The position numbers and the translations under genes were made by a program. From Bisporella sp. PMI_857 (taxonomy: Eukaryota; Ascomycota; Leotiomycetes; Helotiales; Helotiaceae), in NCBI GenBank assembly GCA_021307315.1, contig JAJSPD010000120.1, forward strand, positions 1 to 64,000: a DNA stretch of 64,000 nucleotides, written 5' to 3'. The notes under the pieces were generated by a model. The model was not told the DNA's origin. It worked only from the letters and a program-made list of their open reading frames with translations, and made no database searches. Positions within the stretch are counted from its first letter, which is position 1; each line of letters opens with the position of its first letter. Positions 1 through 11,506 of this stretch are shown one piece after another.

Positions 1-3000
1 ATACTGTATAAAACACTATTTACTTTTTTTTAATATTTTTTTATATTTTGTTTATAGCTGTTCCGGAGTTTTTTACAAGCATTTGTTGTAAAAAAAGTGT
101 ACTTAAACATTTTGTTAGTATTTTGTTGAATTTTGTTGCGATTTTTTTAATATATACATTATAAAATAGCTAAAGTTTTCGTTTTAACTTTAAACGTATA
201 ATTTTTATACTTAAAAACTAAACTGCATCGCTTTTTTTTTTAGTTTGTATTTTTTTTTTAGCGAGCTTGTTACTTTGTTCGCTTTTAGCTTATTTAACTT
301 GTAGTATATTACTAAAAAGTCGTTTACAAAAAACACAAAAAATACTGTTCGCTTTTTGTTTATATAAAAGCACGGCTTTTTTTTGCTTGTTTCGAGTTTA
401 ACTTTTTTAAAGTAGTTGTAAACTTTTGAATTACATACCGAAAATTTTAAAACTGTATAGCGCGCAGTTTAGTTTTACGTATATTTCGGTATTCGAAACT
501 GTTTAAAACTAGCAAGCAATTTGTACTTTGTTTTTGTTTCGTTTTGCATTAATAAATGCATTAACTATATCGAACTGCTTAATTTTAAAGTCGAAGTTCG
601 CTGTTATAGCTATAGCTACTTTAAACGAGCGAAAAGCTAACGTTGCTGCGTATATCGAAATAATCGATTTTAATTTTTAAAAGTTTTTTGTACTACAATC
701 CGCGATTTGCACAAGTAAAAATCGATACTGATTTAATTTGTATATAAACACTTATTTAATAGTAGCAGTATACTAAGCTTTTTTTACTAGTATAACTTTT
801 TAGCATTTACAGCTTTTTAAATTCGCTAGTTTGCGTATACATTTGCTTTAAATCGATTTTAAATAAATGTTTGCGAAGTTTTTTTTAGTATTTCGAAAAT
901 AGTAGCAAATTTGCTAAATAAAAGTTTTTGTTAAAGCTTTTACTTTTTAACATAGTGTTACTTGCTTTGTTGTAGCAGCGTAAAACACTAAATATACAAT
1001 TACTGTTTCGCTTTTTTTTATTACTAGTAAATCGTATAAATTTATTGCTAAGTATAATCGAGCGTTGTATAGTACTTAAATGCTAGTATTGCGAACATTT
1101 AGCTACTTTTTAAGTTTTGCGTTTTGTTCGAAAGTTAATTGCGAATTTTTTTATTTCGGCGCAAACTTAAATTTTTTTTATTTAACTGTAGTAAATATCG
1201 TAATATGTTCGAAATATTAAAGCTTGTATTTAAGTTAGCAAAAGTTTTGCTAAACAGTAAATTGCTTGTAAACGAAAGTTATTTTTAATAATTACTTGTA
1301 AAAAGCTTCGAACTTTTTTTGTAAATTTTAAATTTTTTTTTTTGTAGTACTTTAATTCGTTTAAAGTTTTTAACAATTAGCGCGCTTTTTGTAGTCGTTA
1401 CTGTTGTAACGAACTGCAAACTTATTTCGAGCAGCGCTTTTTTTTAATTTTAACTTAGTATACTTTTAAGTTTCGAAATTAAGTCGAATATTATACTGTT
1501 TGCTTTTTTATAACAGTTTTTTTTTTCGAACTTTAATTTAGTATATTTTTAAGTCCGAAATTAAGTCGAGTATTAAAAGTTAAAAAACGGCTTATTTGTT
1601 GTAAAAGTTCGTGCTTTTTTTAAAATTAGTCGTGTTTTATTTTCGAGTTTTAGCTATTCGACTCGAAAATAGTGTTTTTTACTTTTTGCAAAATTTTAGC
1701 TTTGTTATTTGTTCGCTAAAATTATTACTAAATACGCTTAAGTTTTCGATTATTAATTTAACGTTTTAAATGTTTTGTTTTTTTATTATTTTTACTATTT
1801 GTCGAGCAATCGCACTAGTTAGCTTTTTAGCTGTTCGATTTTTAGTAAATAAAACTAGTTTTTGTCGAACTTAACGTTTTTTGTAATAATAATCGCGCGA
1901 TTGTAGTACTTAAATTTTGTAAATGTTAAAAGCTATATATTTTACTAAGTATTTTATATATGTTTTAAGTTTACTTTGTAAGCTTTTCGCTTTTTTAGTG
2001 CTTTTTTATTATTTTTTTTAAAAAGTACGCGCAAGTTTGTATACGTAAATTTCGTTTAGTTAAAACAAAATCGTTCGTTATTTTGTTTACAAACTGCAAA
2101 TGTACTATTTAAAGTAATTTTTAAACTACGTATTAAGTGTTTCGTTCGAAAAACGTATGTTTTTTGCAGCAAATAACTTATATTAAACAAGTTATTTTAG
2201 CTATTGTTAATTCCGGCTACAATTTCGAAATAAATTTGTATTTATACGCATTTTTATTAAACGAGTTATTGCTTTTTAATTTGTTGTTTATACTTTTTGT
2301 CGGTTGTGTATATATAACAGCGAAAGTTTTAGCTAATTTTTTTTTGTTTGTTTACTGTTTGTACTTTAACGTTTTATTTATTAAAATAACTAATCGATTA
2401 TTGTTGTGCTTAATTTTGCAAATAAATAATTCGTATTGTCGTTTTATTTATTTGTCGAATTGCGAACTGTTGTATTACTTTTACTTTTTTTTTTGTTGTT
2501 AACAAAAAGCCGAATAGTTTTTCGCTGTATTCGTTTTTAATTACTAGCAAATACTTAGTTTCGTTATAAGCTAATAATTAAAAATTTAAACAAGTTTTAA
2601 GTTATTTTGTAAAACGAGCGAAATAATGTTTTGTTAAGTGTTTTTTTAAATATTACTTGCGTCGTATACGTTTAAGATATATTTCGTACTTAATACAAAG
2701 TATTTTCGTGATTTTTACATTTTTTGCTGTATATACTAATCTTTAAGCGCTTTTTTGTTTAAATAACTTGCTTTTTTATACTATATATTCGCTAATTTAA
2801 TTTAAGTTTTAAGTAGTTTTTAAAAAAGCAGTATGTTTTGTTATTTAGCGAGTTAAATTAAGTATATAATTACGTATAGTACTAGTGCAGCAAAAGTTTT
2901 TTAAAAGCGAATAAATAAAAAAACAACTGTTTGTATTTAAAAAAAACTAAATTTTTTTGCGTTTTAACTGCTTTACTACAACGCTTTTTTTACTCGCTTT

Positions 3001-4570
3001 ATACTTTAATAAACATTTTAGTTTATAAAACTACAATTCGACACGAAGTATTCGAGTTTTAAAATTATATTTATATAAAATTTTTAACTAATACTATATT
3101 TGTTAGCTTAAAATTAACTGTACGTAGTTTTTTCGGCTTGTTAAACGTATTAAAAAAAGTGCGAGTTTTTTTTTTAGTATAAAAAAGCTCGTTGTTTAGA
3201 TTTTATACATTGTTGTATTTAGTTTTAACAAAAAATTTTAAGTCGAAAAGTAATTGTTGTTTACTAAATAAGTTGTTTGCAGTTGTCGAACAAAGTACTA
3301 GCTAATAAAAAGTGTAGTTAAGTATAGTTTGTATTGTATACATTCGGCTAATATATTATAACTAGTTTGAGTTAATTATCGCGCTGTTAAAAAATGCAAA
3401 AAAAGTTGATTTTTTGTTCGACGTTTAGTTAAACTATTTTTTTTTTAAAAGCTGTTTTTAGCTTTGCTTAATTAGCTAAGTTTAGTCGTTTTTAATTTTT
3501 TTTTAGTTTTTTTTTATTAGTTTCGAAAGCGGCTTATTAAACTTTCCGGTAATCGCAAACTGTACTTTTTTACATTTTTTTAGCTTTTATAATATTTTAA
3601 TTAACACGTCCGGTATAGTATAACACTTTTTTTTTTGTTTAACGAGCTTTTAGCTAAAAAGTTAAACGTGTTTTAAAAGTTTAAACTCGAAAAATTGTTA
3701 TTGTTAGCTTTTTTTTTTAGTATTGCAAACAAACCGAGCTTTTAACTTTTTAGTTTCGAGTTTGTATTGTTCGCGTAAATTAGTTTGCGAAACCGGCTGT
3801 AACTGTTCGATTGTTTTTGTTTTTTTACCGATTTTAATTGCACTATTAAGTTTTGCAGTTTTTTTTCGTTTAACGAAACTTAGCTTTGTGCGAATAGCTA
3901 TTAAAAATTTTGCGTAGCTAAATTACTTTGCGCTTTTGCTAAATTGTAAAGTTTCGCTTGTTTGTATATTTCGTTTTAATCGTTTAGCTACTGTTTTTTA
4001 TTAATGCTTTTTTTTGCTGTTTAGCTAAAACTTGTCGGTATTTTGCGCGAACTGTATTAATTGTGCTAAAGTCAGTTAAAGCGAACTTTTTTTTTAGTTG
4101 TTGCACAAGTATTGTATACTAATAGTTTTATTAACTGCTACTGTAGTTTTGCGTTTTTTAGCTTTAACGAATTTACTGTTTTCGTAATTTAGCTTAATAC
4201 TTGTTAGTACTTTTTTAGCTGTTTTGTTTATTTTAACATTTTTATTGTATAATTTTGTTGTACATTAACTAGTTCGCTTGTATATCGCTAATTGTAGCAA
4301 TAAGTAAAACTTGTAGTTTAATAAAAACTTGTTTAAACTTTACTTTTTCGATTGTCGAAATAAAAGTTTTTGTTAAAAAAACGGTCGATATTAAAAAAGT
4401 TGCTTTTGTTTAAAGTGTATTGTTTTAATTAACTATTAGCGCTAAATATACAGTAAGCTTAATGTTGTATTTTTTATTGCGAGCTTAATTTTTTTTATTA
4501 ACTAGCTTTTTTAACGATTTCGGCTTTAATAGTAACACCGCTAAGTTGAATTAGCTGTTAAAAGCGTTTA
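1..4570. other. AT-rich, context-mutated tract without genes
   Basis: No convincing coding region; the longest open frames (for example 2137-2502) consist of AT-rich codons with no family resemblance. In the lines I read base by base (1-480 and 2101-2520), C preceded by T or C is almost always followed by G, and symmetrically G followed by A or G is almost always preceded by C. AC and GC are freely kept, also before A. A few exceptions exist (near 129, 428, 729, 2690, 2741, 3369, 3408, 4076). The rule stops near 4570, where TCA, CCA and TGG triplets return. It looks like an old repeat saturated by C-to-T mutation in a 5'-pyrimidine context with CpG spared; original identity not recognisable. 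Confidence 0.8.
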
Positions 4571-4863
4571 AATCAACTAGCTTTTACGCGTTTTAGTAGC
4601 GTGTTTTATATTTCAATAACATAAACCATTTGGCCAATTATGCTTATTTTTCATTAGCACATTAAAAGACTTTTGCGAGCTTGCTATTGTATAGTTGCCG
4701 TGTTCGTTGTTATGTAAAGAATTTTCTGTGAAAAAAAGTAATTAAAAATTAACTGTTTTGCTTTTAAAAGCTTTTAATGTGCGCAGTAAAAGTGTTTTAA
4801 TGGCAAAACCGGGCTTATAACTATTACGGAAAGTACTTAGTATGCAGTAAACAGCTAATTGAT

Positions 4864-5027
4864 TGTTGACAGTTCTAAGTAGCGAAGTGATATTATTGTA
4901 TATATACACGCTTGAAGAACAGGTAATCTACAATTGATCTGTTCTCCTAAATACCAACTCCTTGGCCATCCTTGGCGTGCTCGCTTATCCAGCCAATGAT
5001 CCCACCACATGAGTCTATCCTGTGACA
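4864..5027. repeat. Possible solo LTR fragment
   Basis: A GC-richer island between two AT-rich blocks. It starts TGTTGACAG and ends CTGTGACA, so its ends are short imperfect inverted repeats of the TG...CA type seen in LTRs. I see no matching 5-bp target duplication and no second copy in the window, so the assignment is weak. The surrounding 4571-5139 has no gene. Confidence 0.25.
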
Positions 5028-5139
5028 AAACGACTATAACGATATACAAAACGTATATAATACTGAAAATAACGAAAAAACTAAAAAAGATATTTCTAGT
5101 AAATGTTTTTTATTTTATATTAAAAATAAATAACTAATT

Positions 5140-5642
5140 AAATATAGAACTATCTGTTTAGAAAAAAGTTCGAAAAATAATAATCGGTTTAAAATATAGT
5201 CAAGAAAATCGACGTTTAATTAAAAATCAAATTAAAGCTCAAAAAATAGAAAATTACAATTTTCCGCAATTAAGTAAATTACTCTTTTTTTTCAAAACAA
5301 ATTGATTTTTTTATAATTTATTAACTAATTAATATAGATCAAGCAACTCGTTGGTCGTCAACTGTTAATATGCTTAAAAATTTTATATATTTATATAAGC
5401 CTATTAAATCAGTAATATCGATTTCCGAATCAAATGCTTTTAAAAATAAAGCTATTTTATTTTCAGATTTCGAAATAAATTATTTAGAAAAGTGTTTACA
5501 AATATTAAATATATTTGTTAAAACTACTACTAAATTGCAAGCCGAACATTACTTTACAGCTTATTATATTACTCCGGAATTATATATTATATATAATAAG
5601 CTTGAAAAGTTAAAAATTGAATTTAATAATGTAAGTATTTGA
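5140..5642 (+). pseudogene. hAT-family transposase relic
   Basis: The frame open from 5325 reads ATRWSSTVNML and continues to the stop at 5640-5642 with an ILNIFVKTTTKLQAEHYF-type segment. The TRWxST motif followed by a long helical region with a 'T.LQAE.Y.T' block is typical of the central and C-terminal part of hAT transposases. A second frame over about 5150-5310 gives a basic helical stretch (VRKIIIGLKYSQENRRL) that would precede this motif, so a frameshift and a stop separate the halves. Codons are strongly AT-biased. No start, no DDE catalytic residues and no C-terminal dimerisation domain are visible: a mutated internal fragment. Confidence 0.6.
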
Positions 5643-6369
5643 TTCAAATTTTAAAAAGTTAAAAAATTATACCATAAGTCTGAGTACGGCGGTTTGGGCC
5701 TGCCAAACCAGGGGGGTCGGGACGCTGTTTTATGCTCCCTCAACCGCTCGCTTAGCCTGCCCAGGCGGCCGAGGCTCTCACATGCCACTTTCGCTTGGCG
5801 GATCCTTGTTAGTGCGTGCATCCTTGTCAGATAGAATACAGAACACTGTTTGCTTTTCCTCTCCACTTTCATCCTGTGTCGAAAATGGCTCCTTTCGTCT
5901 CACCAGTCATGACGTTGCACACCCCTTCGTATTCTGAGGGCTCTCTGAGCTATATTTGCTCTCGCAGCCGCCCGCCTTCTCCAATTCTAAGTCGATCAGC
6001 TTCAATCTTGTATGTTGTTTCTATCTTTCCTCGGTCTCCCTTCATTTGCTCTTTTTCGCGCAGTCGTCGGACTCTCAACTAATCTTGCGTCTCTTCGCTA
6101 TTCTGGACACATCCTTTGGCCGCGATTCTCTTTTCTGCAAAAGTTCTCGACACTCGCTTTCTTTTTGCCTCCTGTAGCTTCTATAATTGCACAACATCGT
6201 ATTTATTATTGAACATTAGTATCTTGGTGCCTTTTCTTCTCTCCTACAGTTGTGCTTCTAGCTAACACTCTCAAGGTCGATGCCTCGCTCTCTTTAACTT
6301 CCCCGAACCCAATTTCCTCGAAAATAATCCTTCACCTCCGCTTTTTTACTCGAAACCTTCCTAAAGACT
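5643..6369. other. GC-rich, pyrimidine-rich leader of the DUF3435 gene
   Basis: Composition jumps from AT-rich to GC-rich near 5680. A hairpin with a 7-bp stem (5691-5697 with 5703-5709, 5-nt loop) lies at the jump and is followed by a run of G. From 5820 on the plus strand is rich in C and T, like fungal promoters and leaders. Open frames here have no family resemblance. The jump could be the left edge of the element that carries the recombinase gene, but no target duplication was found. Confidence 0.4.
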
Positions 6370-9182
6370 ATGGCCCCTATAATCTCAATTCGAGCAAAAG
6401 AGACTTTTAAAGCTCTCGAAAATGTTCTCAAACGACATAAAAACACCAGCCGGATATTGAAAGAAAAAAAAAAGCAAATGCTTAGTAGAGAAAATTATCG
6501 CTGTATAGAAGTTGATTTAAACCAGAAGAAATTCTTACAATCTCTGGACTTTGATAATACCAAAGCCAATATTTACTACATCAGGCAGAAATTTATTAAG
6601 TATACTTGTACGACTTAAAATTTTGTGGTTTGACCAAATTGGGCTAACAAAAAGCAGATACTGTAACCACTAAAGTTTAGGATATTAGCGTACAGCTATC
6701 TTTAAGCAGAATTGTAATAAAAGAAGAATAATGTCGTTCCTTCACTGGATCTGCGAAACTTATCTGGCAAAGAAACGAAAAAAAAAAAAAAGAAAGTCAG
6801 TCAACCAGTATTGGCGGGATTTTAAGATGCTTTATCGCCGAGTAAATGGCGCGTTTATGGATGCGAACGATTCAAATGAAGTCGTTAAAGTATGTTTCAT
6901 TTTTCCACGCCGCTTTTTTATCGCATACTGATCCTCCGCTCGAAGTACATCAACGGCACGCTAAAAGTCAAGTTTGAACTGGACACTACGTTTAAATCCA
7001 AGCCCGTGGCGAAACTTGATGACCTACTTTTTTTGCTTGTCCAGCACTGGGCTCGAAATGAACATGTATTTCCAACTAAGGACGACCGTTATGACGTCGC
7101 TACGATCCTGCTGTTCCAATTTTACACAGGTGGTCGACCCGCCGAGTTCGTTTATTCCTCGAAAGGCAAAGCCAGCGAAGACCCTCTTAAGGAAGTAGAA
7201 GAAACCAAGAATAGACAGCTTCAAGAGAGAAAAAAAAAGCATAACGGTAAAAGTGCCAATGCTGATGATAGCCTGGAGTACGACGATAATAGTGCTGCTA
7301 GTGATGGCTTTGAGTCCAACAACGACTTCCTTTTCGACTCTGACAACGACGAAACCGCCGATAAGGATGACTTTTTCCACAAAGGCACGGACAGGAAGGC
7401 TGGCCACGATAGCGGCTACAGCAGCGGTGAGACCGATGTCATTATAACGGAAAACACTAACGACTGCTACCCAGTCGAGGTTAACGGCGCTGAACGGCTG
7501 GTGCAACAAAACTGTAACGTGGATGATTTCAACGAGTTTAAAAAAACGATACGAAAGTGCAAAGCGCTTTGCTACGAAAACATTTGCTTTTGGATCGTTA
7601 AAAACCCGAAGCAAAAGGAGCAAAACCTTTTGGCAATGGAGGTCTATTTGCGGCACCACAAAAAAGTAGATAATAAGCCCAAACCGTACGTTGCTTTTAA
7701 CGCTATGCAATTAAATCCAGGCTAACTTACTTGCAGCACAACTTTTCTGTTCCGGGAGAACTCTTTTTCTATTTTCTGTCCGATCTCCCACATCTTGGCT
7801 CGCGCAATCCGCGACAACGCTATCTTTATCGACGGCTACACATCCGCCGGGCCTTTTTTCGCGACGAATCTAAGAAGTCAGAGAATGAAAGCGATAAAAG
7901 TGCATTGGAAGCCGGAGTGGCTCAAGCGACCAGTTTTTCGCAGGTCCGTCCGTACCGTGACTAGCTGGGTGAAGTCGAAAACCAAATCTATGACTTACTC
8001 GACTTATTGCTTATACATTGATCGTTTTGGGAAAGACACGGGTTTTGAAGACAAGCTGACGACTTATTGCTTTCGCCGAGGTACAGCAAACGCGATCGAC
8101 GGTATGTATTCTATCTGACTCTTATTTACTTTTCGATGCTGATAGCTTTTTTAAGTGTTGCTTCAGATGCCGTGCGCGATCAAATCATGAGACACGATCC
8201 TTTCACCGGAGTCTTTAATGGAGCGTATATTAACCACATTGTCAGATTTAACGTGCAAAACGCTTTTCTAGAAAGTGACGTTTCTGATAATAGGCTTACA
8301 CGGGCCTTTACGCATATGAGTATTCGCTGCAACCCAAGCGCTCCAAAAGAAGTACCCAATGAAGTGATGGAGCGCTTCTTTGCGGCGGATCCAGATATTG
8401 TAAACCTCGAGCGACGATTCAAGGACTTATATACCGAGATTAAGTGAAAGTACAAGTTTATCAAGCGAGCGCCGAAGGAGAAGCGAAAAAAGCACGAAGA
8501 CTTTCGCAAGCAGCTTACGAATACAAAGAAAAGCTTGAGAACCGAAATCGAGAATGTATACCGGAAGGATTACTTTTTTCAAATTTATAATGAAATAATG
8601 AAAAAGCAACTGCAAAGGCACCTGGACAAAACTGTGGTCGAAAAAGATGCTAAAAATGCTAAGAATGTCGAGCCAGTTGTTGAACATCAGCTCGAAAAAC
8701 GGACACAATTACAGCAGGTTTTTTGCGATTTCTTTAAACACTTCAGTTTTTACGCTATCGTTGCTCGAAAAGTCTCTGCCATTAACTTAATAGTCACGCT
8801 CGCTTCTCGACAAAAGTTTCAAACTCGCAAGCCGCGGTCTGCTTTAGCTTTCAAGGATTTAGTCAAAAAAGTATTTTCTGCTCTAAATCTATTCTTACCG
8901 CCTGATGAATTTCCCATCGTTTGTAAAAAGACTCAATGTATTCTTTGCATCGGAAACGAGCGGCTTTCGTACATGCAACGAACACGCACTTTTAAGCGCG
9001 TTTCACATATGTGGGATTATGTTGAGAATATTCATTTGTGCAAAGTGCCGGTAGAACAGCAGATTATCTGCAACTATCCTGTATGCAAAGCTGACGGTTT
9101 GGTTCTTGATAACGTTACGTATTTCAAGAATCACGTGGCCACGGTCTACAAGATCGATCTCCGGCCAAGAGTTTTTCCTTGA
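6370..9182 (+). pseudogene. DUF3435 (FluG-type) tyrosine recombinase with C2H2 tail, inactivated
   Basis: Five exons can be followed: 6370-6599, 6658-6889, 6946-7685, 7737-8101 and 8167-9182. The introns are 51-65 bp with GT/AG ends and CTRAY-like branch points. Features in order: an N-terminal FIKY segment, FLHWICETY, YWRDFKMLYRRVNG, DDLLFLLVQHWARNEHVF, TGGRPAEF (catalytic-type Arg), HWKPEWLKRPVFRR, YCFRRGTANAID, RDQIMRH and GAYINHIV (candidate catalytic Tyr), then a Cys/His zinc-finger-like C-terminus (CILC ... CNYPVC ... FKNH). This is the fungal DUF3435/FluG family, tyrosine recombinases that include Starship captains. Damage: in-frame TGA at 8445-8447 where relatives have Trp, and TAA and TAG in exon 2 where Gln is expected; all fit C-to-T changes. 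An acidic insertion (about 7250-7420) interrupts the core. It points rightward, toward the NLR-bearing units. Confidence 0.85.
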
Positions 9183-9685
9183 TTTTTTTATCTTGCGACT
9201 TGCTTTGTGTATATATCTATTAATCTATTTGTGGCGTTTGGTGTGGCTGGGGATTAGAATCGCGTAAGTACGTGATATATAGATTATTTGGCATTTTTAC
9301 TACAGTAGCTTGTCTTGATACAATACAAAGCACAAATTGCATATTAAAGTTACTTGGTGTTTGCTTAACTGCGTTACGAGGCCAGTTTTGACTTTGTTGA
9401 TTTTAGGTTTAGGTTGGCTAAAGTTACCGCTGACTACCGAGAAATCCTGCAACAAAAGAGCTCACGTAAGTAACTCTTGGATAGAAAGAGCCAGCTGCTC
9501 TCGTTTTTATTATTGTGACTACAGGTACGACATCAATGCTCCTAAAGCTTCTACAGTCTCCCGTTTCATCCTGTCGAAGTTCGCTTCTTTTTCTTTATAA
9601 TCTACCTTCTTTTTACTGTTTTTTGCTTTTCCGGACAACTTTTTTAAAGCGTTTTTCTGCGCAGCAAGCTTCCTCAGGAGACAAT
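9183..9685. other. Intergenic, no gene seen
   Basis: A moderately AT-rich stretch between the recombinase pseudogene and the WD40 fragment. Short open frames exist on both strands but none shows a recognisable motif. Confidence 0.5.
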
Positions 9686-10070
9686 CGCCACCAAACGGCA
9701 AGCTAGTAGTGTCTGGGTTTCGTGATAACACAGTGCGGATTTGGGATACTGCGACAAGCGCGGCGCGGCAAACGCTTGAAGGCCATTCAGACTCGGTCAA
9801 TTCTGTAGTTTTCTCGTCGGACGGCAAACTGGTGATATCTGGGTCTGACGATTACAAACTGCGGCTCTGAGATACTGCGACAGGCGCGGCGCGGCAAACG
9901 CTCGAAGACTATTCGGGCTCGGTTAACTGTATAGCTTTTTCGCCGGATGGGAAACTGGTGGTGTTTGTGTCTGATGATAACACAGTGCGGATCTGGGATG
10001 CTGCGACAGGCGCGGCGCGGCAAACGCTTGAAGGCTATTCGGGCTCGGTCAATTCTGTAGCTTCCGCGAC
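9686..10070 (+). pseudogene. WD40-repeat fragment of an NLR-type gene
   Basis: Three consecutive 126-bp (42-residue) WD40 units in one frame. Each has the form SPDGKLV-SGSDDNTVRIWDTATGAARQTLEGHSGSVNSV, the highly regular repeat of fungal NACHT/NB-ARC-WD40 (HET-E-like) proteins. The second unit carries TGA at 9868-9870 in place of the Trp of the WD dipeptide. Homology stops abruptly at about 10068. No nucleotide-binding domain lies upstream, so this is an internal piece of a larger lost gene. Confidence 0.75.
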
Positions 10071-10433
10071 GATAAAAAGAACTTCGTTCCTAATTCAGAT
10101 GCCAACTTACAGCTCCAACTCGAAGACTTCGGTACTGAAGCTTTTGCCGCGAAATTTAGTGATCTTACTTAAACTATACACATTCCGTCAAAAAAGTTAT
10201 TTACATTTCTCGAGCGGTCCGAGGCCAAAGTGAAGAAAGTTAGGCAGGAAGAAGGACTAGCTAGGTCCACTAAACCTTGGGTGAAAAAACGGCGTAAAGA
10301 CAGTACGCCACTAAAGCAGCTCAGTTCAGACCGCGAAGACAGGTTCACAGAGAAGGAGCAAAGGGTAGTGAAAAAGGCGATAAAAGAGGACGGTTCTTAT
10401 AAAGTGAGCTTTTCGGAAGCGGAAGCGGAGTGA
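10064..10433 (+). pseudogene. Unrecognised ORF remnant fused after the WD40 repeats
   Basis: Starting where WD40 homology ends, one frame runs to the TGA at 10431-10433 with a single TAA near 10172. It has an acidic/polar start (LQLQLEDFGTEAF), then a Lys/Arg-rich stretch and an acidic end (FSEAEAE). The lysine-rich part suggests a DNA- or RNA-associated tail, but I do not recognise the family. It may be the C-terminus of a different gene joined to the WD40 fragment by rearrangement. Confidence 0.35.
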
Positions 10434-10657
10434 CTCCCGCCTCGTCAGAGCTGTTACTATATCAATTCTGTCATTTTATCAGTCTATCACTTCGTCAAGA
10501 CTATCAATTCTCCATTTTGCTACAAAGAAGTCTTAATTTCGTTTTGTAAGACTAGCTCTTTTCTATTTACAAATACCCTGCCCACTATTTTTACTTTTTT
10601 ACCTCCTTATTCTTCTAAGGCTATTCTTTTCCTTTAGTATGTTTAGAAATGCGCTTT

Positions 10658-10975
10658 TTAACGTTTTCCGGTAACATGTTTTTCGGGAGAGGATAAGCAG
10701 TTTGCTAAATCAGTATTAGCACCCGCTATATATTTTGAGCAAGCAATCGCGTTACTTACTATCTTTGCCATAGATGGTGGCCACGATGCATACTTCCTAG
10801 ATTTGTACGTCGTGTATCGACTATGCTTGCAAATAATCAGTGCTACGTCGATACCATCAAACTCCTTTAATTCATAGGCTTTCTTTATTAAGGTATCCTT
10901 TCTCCTGTTTATTCCTTCGCTCTTTCGTTTTCTTCTTATCCTTTCGTCGCTTCCTTTGGACTTTTTGGCCTCCAT
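10658..10975 (-). CDS. Small MADS-box-like protein (105 aa)
   Basis: The complete frame starts at ATG 10975. A basic N-terminus (about residues 1-25) leads into RRKDTLIKKAYELKEFDGIDVALIICKHSRYTTY (split here: RRKDTLIKKAYELKEF, then DGIDVALIICKHSRYTTY), which matches the second half of a MADS domain: the basic DNA-binding helix and the strand used for dimerisation. A SWPPSM motif follows. Full SRF/MEF2-type factors are much longer and have a canonical GRGKI start, which is absent here. Short MADS-like proteins of this form occur in many ascomycetes, so it may be a working small regulator or a truncated copy. No intron is needed. Function beyond DNA binding is unknown. Confidence 0.6.
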   Translation of the reverse strand: MEAKKSKGSDERIRRKRKSEGINRRKDTLIKKAYELKEFDGIDVALIICKHSRYTTYKSRKYASWPPSMAKIVSNAIACSKYIAGANTDLANCLSSPEKHVTGKR

Positions 10976-11492
10976 TTATACGGAACCTTTTCCACAAGTC
11001 GAGAAAGTTTCTTCAGGTTACTTAATAAACTTCGGGCCTTGGGCCTGGAATATTTAAGAAATGTCTTGTTCAGGGCTGTGTTTTATAAAGGGCCTTCTAT
11101 TATTGATGGTTGTCTTTGAGGACCATCTTGTACCTGTCACTCCTGGTGCACCGTAGTCTGTGCACCCTTGTCTGTGCACCCTTGTCTGTGCACCCTTGTC
11201 TTTTGCACTCTTGTCTTTGCACCCTTGTCTGCCTCGCTCTTATCACGACTTCCTGTCCGGAGATACTCCGATGGGAAGCTGGGGTCCCATTTAGCTCCCT
11301 TATCTGATTCTTAACTATCGTGGTAAGAAGGTGATAAATGGAGCCGTTGTCAAAGTTGATCTTAGCTAACCGACATCCCTGCGAGGCGAAAATCCCGTAG
11401 TATATTGCCAAGGTACAAAAATCTCAGCATGGGCTGATAAAATATTTTTTTAAAGTTTAAAGGCTTAGAATTTAACGTATTCTGTTTAAAAT
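10976..11492. other. Intergenic with minisatellite
   Basis: Contains the upstream side of the MADS-like gene and the first GTGCA minisatellite. Nothing else recognisable. Confidence 0.5.
11146..11232. repeat. GTGCA minisatellite, site 1
   Basis: About six imperfect 13-14-bp units of the form CTGTGCACCCTTGT in tandem. The same core, on either strand, recurs at five other places in the window. Confidence 0.85.
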
Positions 11493-11506
11493 ATAAATAT
11501 TATGTT

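Noticed and set aside
2137..2502. 121-codon open frame in the AT-rich tract
   Set aside because: Amino-acid content is just that of TA-rich DNA (Leu, Phe, Tyr, Asn); no motif, and the whole tract is context-mutated.
1..4570. Ordinary CpA-type RIP
   Set aside because: CpA is retained after A and G; depletion follows the 5' base, not the 3' base.
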